Positions 57,452 through 64,000 of a stretch of 64,000 bases of DNA are shown here, piece by piece. Positions within the stretch are counted from its first letter, which is position 1, and each line of letters opens with the position of its first letter. Under the pieces are notes generated by a model. That model worked only from the letters and a program-made list of their open reading frames with translations, made no database searches and was not told the origin of the DNA. The stretch is from Zobellella endophytica. GTDB lineage: Bacteria > Pseudomonadota > Gammaproteobacteria > Enterobacterales > Aeromonadaceae. The translations under genes were made by a program, and so were the position numbers. The stretch covers positions 230,157 through 294,156 of the forward strand of contig NZ_PXYG01000005.1 in the NCBI RefSeq assembly GCF_003012775.1, read 5' to 3'.

Positions 57452-58180
57452 ATGCTTGAGCAAGTACGTATCGTTTTGGTGAACACCTCGCACACCGGTA
57501 ATATCGGCTCTGCCGCCCGGGCCATGAAAACCATGGGCCTGGGTGAACTGTGGCTGGTCGACCCGGTTACCCTGCCGGATGGCCAGGCGGTGGCCCTGGC
57601 GGCCGGCGCCAGCGACATCCTGGCCCGCGCCCGCACTGTGCCGACCCTGGCCGAGGCGGTGGCCGACTGCGGCCTGGTGATCGGCACCAGCGCCCGTTCC
57701 CGCACCTGGTCCTGGCCCATGCTCGATGCCCGCGAGGCCGGCGAGAAGGCCATGGCGGAAGCGCCCAGGCACAAGGTGGCGCTGGTGTTCGGGCGGGAAC
57801 GGACCGGGCTCAGCAACGAGGAACTGCAGCAATGCCATTTCCACGTGGCCATTCCCGCCAATCCGGAATACAGCTCGCTCAACCTGGCGATGGCGGTGCA
57901 GACCCTGAGCTACGAAGTACGCATGGCCTGGCTGGCACTGGAGCCCGTGGCGCCGGTGGAGCAGGAATACCCGCTGGCGGAGGATCTGGAGCGGTTTTAC
58001 CGGCATCTGGAGCAGACCCTGCTGGATACCGGTTTTATCATCCAGCCTCATCCGGGCCAGGTGATGACCAAGCTGCGCCGGCTGTTCAACCGGGCCCGGC
58101 CCGAGTCACATGAGCTGAACATACTGCGCGGCATCCTGACCTCGGTACAGAAGCGACTGGAGCGGCAGGAGTCTGAATAG
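57452..58180 (+). CDS. trmJ: tRNA (cytidine/uridine-2'-O)-methyltransferase TrmJ
   Basis: A SPOUT-class enzyme that 2'-O-methylates position 32 of tRNAs. The N-terminus [29 protein letters not shown] carries the Asn/Arg motif, followed by [15 protein letters not shown] and the knot motif [22 protein letters not shown]. The ATG at 57452 gives 242 aa and aligns with the E. coli N-terminus; a GTG at 57446 is an alternative. It lies upstream of iscR, the usual gene order. Confidence 0.94.
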   Translation: MLEQVRIVLVNTSHTGNIGSAARAMKTMGLGELWLVDPVTLPDGQAVALAAGASDILARARTVPTLAEAVADCGLVIGTSARSRTWSWPMLDAREAGEKAMAEAPRHKVALVFGRERTGLSNEELQQCHFHVAIPANPEYSSLNLAMAVQTLSYEVRMAWLALEPVAPVEQEYPLAEDLERFYRHLEQTLLDTGFIIQPHPGQVMTKLRRLFNRARPESHELNILRGILTSVQKRLERQESE

Positions 58181-58201
58181 TCGACCGTTTTAGTCGGACA
58201 A

Positions 58202-58226
58202 ATACTTGACTGAAACACTCGGGTAT
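58202..58226 (+). promoter_or_regulatory. IscR type 1 operator in the isc promoter
   Basis: The 25-bp segment starts ATACTTGACTG and ends CTCGGGTAT. It matches the published type 1 IscR consensus (ATASYYGACTRWWWYAGTCRRSTAT) at every defined position except one (C instead of G in AGTC). It includes a TTGACT that could be the -35 element. It lies 38 bp before iscR, fitting feedback repression by [2Fe-2S]-IscR. Confidence 0.88.
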
Positions 58227-58263
58227 GACACCCTGACGGCATGTCTGGAAACGGTTTACATTC

Positions 58264-58761
58264 ATGAGACTGACATCAAAAGGGCGTTACGCGGTCACTG
58301 CCATGCTGGATGTGGCACTGCATGCCGAATCGGGCCCGGTATCCCTGGCCGACATCTCCGAGCGTCAGGGAATATCCCTGTCTTACCTCGAGCAATTGTT
58401 CGCCCGTCTGCGCAAGCAGGGGCTGGTCAGCAGCGTGCGCGGCCCCGGTGGCGGCTATCTGCTGGGGATGCAGGCTTCCGCCATTTCGGTGGGCGCGGTG
58501 ATTGCCGCCGTCGATGAGTCGGTGGATGCCACCAAGTGTCAGGGCAAGGGCGACTGCCAGAGCGGAAACCAGTGCCTGACCCACTCGTTGTGGTGTGCGC
58601 TCAGTGACCGGATCAGTAATTTCCTCGATGGCATCAGCCTGGCGGAGCTGGTCAACCAGAAAGATGTCCGGCGTATTTCCGGGCAGCAAGACAATAACCT
58701 GAACATGCTGACCCTGGGTGAATCCGGGCAACAGCAAGTGAGCCTGAAAGTTCAACTTTAA
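58264..58761 (+). CDS. iscR: Iron-sulfur cluster-sensing repressor IscR
   Basis: An Rrf2-family regulator of Fe-S biogenesis. The winged helix (residues 1-70: [36 protein letters not shown]) is followed by [2Fe-2S] ligands Cys92, Cys98, Cys104 and His107 in [20 protein letters not shown], all conserved. Length 165 aa. It heads the isc operon, with its own operator upstream. Confidence 0.97.
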   Translation: MRLTSKGRYAVTAMLDVALHAESGPVSLADISERQGISLSYLEQLFARLRKQGLVSSVRGPGGGYLLGMQASAISVGAVIAAVDESVDATKCQGKGDCQSGNQCLTHSLWCALSDRISNFLDGISLAELVNQKDVRRISGQQDNNLNMLTLGESGQQQVSLKVQL

Positions 58762-58811
58762 ATGTCGATGACAAGACTGCCGAACAGGGCAGCGTTGGAA
58801 CGGAGAATATG

Positions 58812-60026
58812 ATGAAACTGCCCATTTATCTCGACTATGCGGCTACCTGCCCGGTAGACCCTCGCGTCGCCGAAAAAATGATGCAATACCTGACCGCGGA
58901 CGGTATTTTCGGTAACCCGGCTTCCCGCTCGCACCGCTTCGGCTGGCAAGCCGAGGAAGCGGTCGACATCGCCCGCAACCAGATCGCCGAGCTGATCAAC
59001 GCCGATCCGCGCGAGATCGTATTTACCTCCGGCGCCACCGAGTCCGACAACCTGGCCATCAAGGGCATCGCCAATTTTTACGGCAAGAAAGGCAAGCACG
59101 TCATCACTTCCAAGACCGAGCACAAGGCGGTGCTGGATCCCTGCCGTCAGCTGGAGCGTGAAGGCTTCGAAGTGACCTACCTGGATCCCCAGCCCAACGG
59201 CCTGTTCAGCCTGGAGCAGATCGAAGGCGCCATGCGTGCCGACACCATCCTGGTGAGCATCATGCATGTCAACAACGAAACCGGCGTGATCCAGGACGTC
59301 AAGGCCATCGGCGAGCTGTGCCGCAGCCGCAAGATCATGTTCCATGTGGATGCCGCCCAGAGCGCGGGCAAGACCGCCATCGACGTACAGGACATGAACA
59401 TCGATTTGCTGTCCCTGTCCGCCCACAAAGTCTACGGCCCCAAGGGCATCGGCGCCCTCTACGTCTGCCGCAAGCCGCGGGTACGGCTGGAAGCCCAGAT
59501 GCACGGCGGCGGCCACGAGCGCGGCATGCGCTCCGGTACTCTGGCCACCCACCAGATCGTGGGCATGGGCGAGGCCTTCCGTATCGCCAGGGAAGAAATG
59601 CAGACCGAAGGCGAGCGCATCCGGGCGCTGCGCGATCGTCTGTACCATGGCGTGAAAGACATCGAAGAAGTCTATGTGAACGGCGACCTGGAGCAGCGGG
59701 TACCGGGCATTCTCAACATCAGCTTCGCCTATGTGGAAGGCGAGTCGCTGATCATGGCGCTCAAGGATCTGGCGGTGTCTTCCGGCTCGGCCTGTACCTC
59801 CGCCAGCCTGGAGCCCTCCTATGTGCTGCGTGCCCTGGGGTTGAACGACGAGCTGGCGCACAGCTCCATCCGCTTCAGCATCGGCCGTTTTACCACGGAA
59901 GAACAAATTGATTACGCCGTGCGCCTGGTCAACGAGGCCATCGGCCGCCTGCGCGACATGTCTCCGCTGTGGGAGATGTTCAAGGACGGCGTGGACCTGG
60001 AAAAAGTTGAGTGGGTACACCATTAA
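58812..60026 (+). CDS. iscS: Cysteine desulfurase IscS
   Basis: A PLP enzyme that mobilises cysteine sulfur for Fe-S clusters and tRNA thiolation. Using the second of two adjacent ATGs (58812; GGAG six bases before), it has 404 aa, PLP Lys206 in [10 protein letters not shown], and active-site Cys328 in [16 protein letters not shown], matching E. coli numbering. The first ATG (58809) would add one Met. It follows iscR by 50 bp. Confidence 0.97.
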   Translation: MKLPIYLDYAATCPVDPRVAEKMMQYLTADGIFGNPASRSHRFGWQAEEAVDIARNQIAELINADPREIVFTSGATESDNLAIKGIANFYGKKGKHVITSKTEHKAVLDPCRQLEREGFEVTYLDPQPNGLFSLEQIEGAMRADTILVSIMHVNNETGVIQDVKAIGELCRSRKIMFHVDAAQSAGKTAIDVQDMNIDLLSLSAHKVYGPKGIGALYVCRKPRVRLEAQMHGGGHERGMRSGTLATHQIVGMGEAFRIAREEMQTEGERIRALRDRLYHGVKDIEEVYVNGDLEQRVPGILNISFAYVEGESLIMALKDLAVSSGSACTSASLEPSYVLRALGLNDELAHSSIRFSIGRFTTEEQIDYAVRLVNEAIGRLRDMSPLWEMFKDGVDLEKVEWVHH

Positions 60027-60068
60027 AGGTGTCTAACGGATTAAAGGATTGGTGAGGAGTTTTACATC

Positions 60069-60455
60069 ATGGCTTACAGCGAAAAAGTAATAGATCACTA
60101 TGAAAACCCCCGCAACGTGGGCGGTTTCGACAAGAACGACCCCAACGTGGCTACCGGCATGGTCGGTGCACCGGCCTGCGGTGACGTGATGAAACTGCAG
60201 CTGAAGATCAGCGACGACGGCATTATCGAAGATGCCAAGTTCAAGACCTACGGTTGCGGCTCCGCCATCGCTTCCAGCTCGCTGATCACCGAGTGGGTCA
60301 AGGGCAAGAGCCTGGACGAGGCGGCCAGCATCAAGAACACCCAGATCGCCGAAGAACTGGCCCTGCCGCCGGTGAAGATCCACTGCTCCATTCTGGCGGA
60401 GGATGCCATCAAGGCGGCGATTGACGATTACAAGAAGAAGAAGAACCTGGCGTAA
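60069..60455 (+). CDS. iscU: Fe-S cluster scaffold IscU
   Basis: The scaffold where clusters are assembled. The 128-aa protein has the three ligand cysteines Cys37 (GAPACGD, with Asp39), Cys63 (YGCGSAIASS) and Cys106, and the HscA-recognition motif LPPVK at 99-103. GAGGAG precedes the ATG. It lies between iscS and iscA in the operon. Confidence 0.98.
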   Translation: MAYSEKVIDHYENPRNVGGFDKNDPNVATGMVGAPACGDVMKLQLKISDDGIIEDAKFKTYGCGSAIASSSLITEWVKGKSLDEAASIKNTQIAEELALPPVKIHCSILAEDAIKAAIDDYKKKKNLA

Positions 60456-60467
60456 GGCGGAGACATT

Positions 60468-60791
60468 ATGGCGATCACCATTACCGATGCAGCAGCCCAA
60501 CGGGTGCATACATTCTTGAGCAACAGGGGCAAGGGCGTGGGATTGCGGCTGGGGGTCAAGACTTCCGGCTGTTCCGGCCTGGCCTATGTACTGGAATTCG
60601 TTGACGAGTTGTCCGAAGGCGACCAGGTGTTCGAGCATGGCGATGTAAAGGTGATCGTCGACAGTAAAAGCCTCGTCTATCTGGATGGGACCGAGCTGGA
60701 CTTTGTCAAAGAAGGCCTGAACGAGGGCTTCAAATTCAACAACCCCAACGTGAACGGGGAATGTGGTTGCGGCGAAAGTTTCAACGTTTAA
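60468..60791 (+). CDS. iscA: Fe-S cluster carrier/assembly protein IscA
   Basis: An A-type carrier of 107 aa. Cys35 ([10 protein letters not shown]) and the C-terminal Cys99-x-Cys101 (GECGCGESF) are the conserved ligands. It starts 12 bp after iscU and ends 10 bp before hscB. Confidence 0.97.
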   Translation: MAITITDAAAQRVHTFLSNRGKGVGLRLGVKTSGCSGLAYVLEFVDELSEGDQVFEHGDVKVIVDSKSLVYLDGTELDFVKEGLNEGFKFNNPNVNGECGCGESFNV

Positions 60792-60801
60792 GGATATCGG
60801 C

Positions 60802-61320
60802 ATGAATTACTTTGAGCTGTTTGGCTTGCCGGAGCAATTCGCACTCGATACCCAGACGCTGGCCGACACCTACCGCCAGCTGCAGATGCAGTTCCATCCC
60901 GATAAATTCGCCGCCCGCCCCGAGCGGGAGCGCCTGCTGGCGGTACAGCGTGCCGCCCAGATCAACGATGCGTTTTCCACCCTCAGGCAACCGCTGAACC
61001 GGGCGGAATACCTGCTTTCCCTGCACGATACCGATATCCGCGGCGAACAGCAGACCCTCAAGGATCCCGCCTTCCTGATGCAACAGATGGAATGGCGCGA
61101 GCAGCTTGAAACCATACCGGAAGCGCCCGATGTGTGTGCCGCCATCCTCTCCTTCGAACGCGAGCTGAGCCAGGCTTCCGATGCGCTGTACCATGAGCTG
61201 GCGGGGCAGTTGGGCGAGTATCAATGGCCGGCGGCGGCGGATACGGTACGCAAACTTAAATTCATGACCAAGCTGCAGTCCGAACTCGAGCGGTTGGAAG
61301 ACGCGCAGCAGGAATTCTGA
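60802..61320 (+). CDS. hscB: J-domain co-chaperone HscB
   Basis: Delivers IscU to the Hsp70 HscA. The J domain (residues 1-75) has the HPD motif in QFHPDKFAA, and the C-terminal helical domain (about 90-172) binds IscU. The start is the ATG at 60802 ([13 protein letters not shown], 172 aa) after AAGGATATCGGC; an in-frame upstream start at 60763 would overlap iscA. Confidence 0.96.
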   Translation: MNYFELFGLPEQFALDTQTLADTYRQLQMQFHPDKFAARPERERLLAVQRAAQINDAFSTLRQPLNRAEYLLSLHDTDIRGEQQTLKDPAFLMQQMEWREQLETIPEAPDVCAAILSFERELSQASDALYHELAGQLGEYQWPAAADTVRKLKFMTKLQSELERLEDAQQEF

Positions 61321-61325
61321 ACTCC

Positions 61326-63170
61326 ATGGCATTACTTCAAATTTCCGAGCCGGGCCAGAGCGCGGCCCCGCACGAACACAAATGGGCCGTCGGCATCGAT
61401 CTCGGCACCACCAATTCGCTGGTGGCCGTGGTGCGCAGCGGCCTGGCCGAAACCCTGCCCGATGAGCAGGGGCGCGCGCTGCTGCCTTCGGTGGTGCATT
61501 ACCTCGAGGACGGCCTGCGGGTGGGTTATGACGCCAAGGTCGAAGCCGAGCTGGATCCGCAGAACACCATCGTCTCGGTCAAGCGGCTGATGGGCAAGGC
61601 GCTGGCGGATATTCCCCGCCACAAGCTGCCCTATGCCTTCAACGACACCGGCAGCGGCATGATCGAGCTCAACACGCCCCAAGGCACGGTCAATCCGGTG
61701 CAGGTGTCGGCCGAGATCCTGCGGCACCTGGCCCGGCGGGCCGAGTCCAGCCTGGGCAGTCCCGTCCAGGGCGCGGTGATCACGGTGCCGGCCTACTTCG
61801 ACGATGCCCAGCGCCAGGGCACCAAGGACGCGGCCCGCCTGGCCGGCCTCGAGGTACTGCGCCTGCTCAACGAACCCACCGCCGCCGCCATCGCCTATGG
61901 CCTGGACTCCGGCCAGGAAGGGGTGATTGCAGTCTACGATCTGGGCGGCGGTACCTTCGATATCTCCATTCTGCGCCTGCACAAGGGGGTGTTCGAGGTG
62001 CTGGCCACCGGCGGTGATTCCGCCCTGGGCGGCGACGACTTCGACCATGCGCTGGCCGACTGGATCCAGCAACAAGCCGGTATTACCGAACTGAGCCCGA
62101 CCCAGCAGCGCAACCTGCTGGACACGGCTTGTGCCGCCAAGCAGGCGCTGACCGACCGCGAGCGGGTGTCCCTGAGCTGGGAAGGCTGGCAGGGGGAACT
62201 GACCCGGGCCGAGTTCGAGGCGCTGATCGCTCCCTGGGTCAACAAGACCCTGATGGCCTGCCGCCGCGCCCTGAAGGACGCCGGCGTGACGGCGGAAGAG
62301 GTGCTGCAGGTGGTGATGGTGGGCGGCTCCACCCGGGTGCCGCTGGTGCGTGAGCGGGTGGGCGGGTATTTCGCCCGCGAGCCGCTGACCAGCCTGGATC
62401 CGGACAAGGTGGTGGCCATCGGCGCCGCCATCCAGGCCGATGTGCTGATCGGTAACAAGCCGGACAGCGATATGCTGCTGCTCGACGTGATCCCGCTGTC
62501 GCTGGGGCTCGAGACCATGGGCGGCCTGGTGGAGAAGATCATCCCACGCAACACCACCATCCCGGTGGCCCGGGCCCAGGAATTCACCACTTTCAAGGAC
62601 GGCCAGACCGCCATGGCCATCCATGTGGTGCAAGGGGAACGCGAGCTGGTGGCGGACTGCCGCTCCCTGGCCCGTTTCAACCTGACCGATATTCCCCCCA
62701 TGGCCGCCGGCGCCGCCCATATCCGGGTGACCTTCCAGGTCGATGCCGACGGCCTGCTGTCGGTCAGCGCCATGGAAAAATCCTCCGGGGTACAGGCGTC
62801 CATCGAGGTCAAGCCATCCTACGGCCTGCAGGAAGATGAGATCGCCAGCATGCTGAAGGCCTCCTTCCAGTACGCTCAGGAGGACATCGCCGCCCGCATG
62901 CTGGCCGAGCAGAAGGTGGAAGCGGCGCGGGTGATTGAAAATATCGTCAGTGCCCTGGCCGCCGACGGCCAGGGCCTGCTGAACGAGCAGGAACGAGCCG
63001 AGATCCTTGCCGCCGTCGAGGCTTTGCGCCAGGCGGCCGAAGGCAGTGATGTAGAAACCATTAAGCAGGCGATAGAGCAGACCGACAAAGGGACGGCGGA
63101 GTTCGCCGCCCGCCGGATGGATGCCTCTATTCGCAAGGCCCTCGCCGGCCAACGTGTTGATAAGGTGTAA
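61326..63170 (+). CDS. hscA: Hsp70-class chaperone HscA
   Basis: Specialised Hsp70 that promotes cluster release from IscU bound at LPPVK. The 614-aa protein has the nucleotide-binding domain ([14 protein letters not shown] near 24, [16 protein letters not shown] near 200, [14 protein letters not shown] near 336) and the substrate-binding domain ([15 protein letters not shown] near 388). It follows hscB by 5 bp and precedes fdx by 2 bp. Confidence 0.97.
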   Translation: MALLQISEPGQSAAPHEHKWAVGIDLGTTNSLVAVVRSGLAETLPDEQGRALLPSVVHYLEDGLRVGYDAKVEAELDPQNTIVSVKRLMGKALADIPRHKLPYAFNDTGSGMIELNTPQGTVNPVQVSAEILRHLARRAESSLGSPVQGAVITVPAYFDDAQRQGTKDAARLAGLEVLRLLNEPTAAAIAYGLDSGQEGVIAVYDLGGGTFDISILRLHKGVFEVLATGGDSALGGDDFDHALADWIQQQAGITELSPTQQRNLLDTACAAKQALTDRERVSLSWEGWQGELTRAEFEALIAPWVNKTLMACRRALKDAGVTAEEVLQVVMVGGSTRVPLVRERVGGYFAREPLTSLDPDKVVAIGAAIQADVLIGNKPDSDMLLLDVIPLSLGLETMGGLVEKIIPRNTTIPVARAQEFTTFKDGQTAMAIHVVQGERELVADCRSLARFNLTDIPPMAAGAAHIRVTFQVDADGLLSVSAMEKSSGVQASIEVKPSYGLQEDEIASMLKASFQYAQEDIAARMLAEQKVEAARVIENIVSALAADGQGLLNEQERAEILAAVEALRQAAEGSDVETIKQAIEQTDKGTAEFAARRMDASIRKALAGQRVDKV

Positions 63171-63172
63171 AG

Positions 63173-63511
63173 ATGCCCAAGATTATTTTTCTGCCCCATG
63201 CAGAGCTGTGCCCCGAAGGGGCCGCCGTTGACGCCGCTACCGGGGAAACCGTATTGGACGTAGCCTTGCGCAGTGGCATTGGTATTGAACACGCCTGTGA
63301 GAAGTCCTGCGCCTGTACCACCTGTCACGTGATAGTGCGCGAAGGTTTCGACTCGCTGGAAGAAAGCAGCGAGCTGGAAGACGACATGCTGGACAAGGCC
63401 TGGGGGCTGGAGCCGGAATCGCGTCTCGGCTGCCAGGCCAGGATCAGCGATGAGGATCTGGTGGTTGAAATCCCCAAATATACGGTGAATATGGTATCGG
63501 AAGGTCACTGA
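63173..63511 (+). CDS. fdx: [2Fe-2S] ferredoxin of the ISC system
   Basis: An adrenodoxin-like ferredoxin that supplies electrons to cluster assembly. The 112-aa protein has ligands Cys42, Cys48, Cys51 and Cys87 ([11 protein letters not shown]...LGCQAR), plus the extra Cys46 found in this family. It is separated from iscX by 13 bp. Confidence 0.97.
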   Translation: MPKIIFLPHAELCPEGAAVDAATGETVLDVALRSGIGIEHACEKSCACTTCHVIVREGFDSLEESSELEDDMLDKAWGLEPESRLGCQARISDEDLVVEIPKYTVNMVSEGH

Positions 63512-63524
63512 CCCGGGAGGAGCC

Positions 63525-63725
63525 ATGAGTCTGAAGTGGATAGACAGCCAGGACATCGCCCTGGCCCTGTTGGAGGCGTATCCGGACACGGATCCCAAGA
63601 CGGTGCGTTTTACCGACTTGCATCAGTGGATCTGCGAGCTGGAAGACTTTGATGACGATCCCGCTCATTCCAACGAACGCATTCTCGAGGCCGTGATCAT
63701 GGCCTGGATGGATGAATACGAATAA
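63525..63725 (+). CDS. iscX: IscX (YfhJ)
   Basis: A small acidic protein that binds IscS and iron and modulates cluster assembly. The 66-aa sequence [21 protein letters not shown], then [18 protein letters not shown], then [18 protein letters not shown] is characteristic. It is the last gene of the isc operon. A GGAGGAGCC ribosome-binding site precedes the ATG. Confidence 0.96.
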   Translation: MSLKWIDSQDIALALLEAYPDTDPKTVRFTDLHQWICELEDFDDDPAHSNERILEAVIMAWMDEYE

Positions 63726-63732
63726 GCCGACA

Positions 63733-64000
63733 TAAGCCATAAGCTGGAAGCCGGAAGCAGCCCGAGTCGCGGGCTGCCGTGGTTGGACGGTGGTTGGGCT
63801 TCGGAGCCGGCTGGACGAGCCATGCCTGTATAAGGTCGAAATAGATAGACAAGCCGAAGCGTCGGCCCGAGTATTCTAGCTTCTAGCTTCTAGCTTCTAG
63901 CTTCTAGCTTCTAGCTTCTAGCTTCTAGCTTCTAGCTTCTAGCTTCTAGCTTCTAGCTTCTAGCTTCTAGCTTCTAGCTTCTAGCTTCTAGCTTCTAGCT
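63733..64000 (+). repeat. Heptad hairpin element with expanded right arm, (TAGCTTC) at least 17 copies, cut by window end
   Basis: Left arm 63733-63760 has four heptads (TAAGCCA, TAAGCTG, GAAGCCG, GAAGCAG), complementary to TAGCTTC-type units. A 116-nt middle follows with no gene. From 63877 there are 17 perfect TAGCTTC units plus TAGCT to base 64000, so the array continues beyond the window. Confidence 0.93.

Overview
The window reads as chromosomal DNA of a gammaproteobacterium, most likely an Aeromonadales relative such as Oceanimonas, Zobellella or Oceanisphaera. That placement is an inference from gene order (purNM/upp/uraA/hda/yfgD/bepA/perM, yejKLM, queA-tgt-yajC-secDF, ubiUV/ubiT, trmJ-iscRSUA-hscBA-fdx-iscX), from the long Pseudomonas-type isocitrate lyase and from the high-GC backbone. 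No database search was possible.

Positions 1-10,470 are an AT-rich surface-polysaccharide cluster. It holds a wbpA-B-D-E-like set for UDP-2,3-diacetamido-2,3-dideoxy-glucuronate, three glycosyltransferases, a Wzx-type flippase and an unassigned P-loop protein resembling HPr kinase. At about 10.5 kb the composition switches abruptly to GC-rich with an undecaprenyl-phosphate sugar transferase and galE. An AbiE-type (type IV) toxin-antitoxin pair follows at 13.1-14.9 kb.

From 15 to 33 kb lie housekeeping genes: purine and uracil salvage (purN, purM, upp, uraA), replication control (hda), envelope quality control (bepA), transporters, cnoX, a phosphopantetheinyl transferase, an NlpC/P60 lipoprotein, and yejM/yejL diverging from yejK. 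From 33 to 39 kb is the peroxide-defence block oxyR / ahpF-ahpC plus aceA. From 39 to 47 kb come a chemoreceptor, a branched-chain 2-oxoacid dehydrogenase operon (E1alpha, E1beta, E2, no E3) ending in a Hanks-type protein kinase, acpH and a CBS protein. From 48 to 54 kb are tRNA queuosine synthesis and the Sec accessory complex. From 54 to 57.4 kb are nlpI and the oxygen-independent ubiquinone genes ubiV, ubiU and ubiT. From 57.4 kb to the end are trmJ and the full ISC iron-sulfur operon with an IscR operator in front.

The most unusual material is intergenic. (1) A family of heptad-periodic hairpins has a purine-rich left arm of four 7-mers and a pyrimidine-rich right arm of four or more 7-mers (NAGYYYY). 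It is seen at five or six loci, always in one strand orientation, sometimes expanded to more than 17 perfect copies, and often abutting a convergent stop codon. (2) A 0.8-kb array of three-way-junction (double hairpin) repeats alternates 95- and 86-bp steps and shows compensatory base changes. A single variant copy sits inside a heptad hairpin between queA and tgt. (3) A 65-nt hairpin core occurs twice, with a compensatory C:G/G:C swap and unrelated but self-complementary outer arms.
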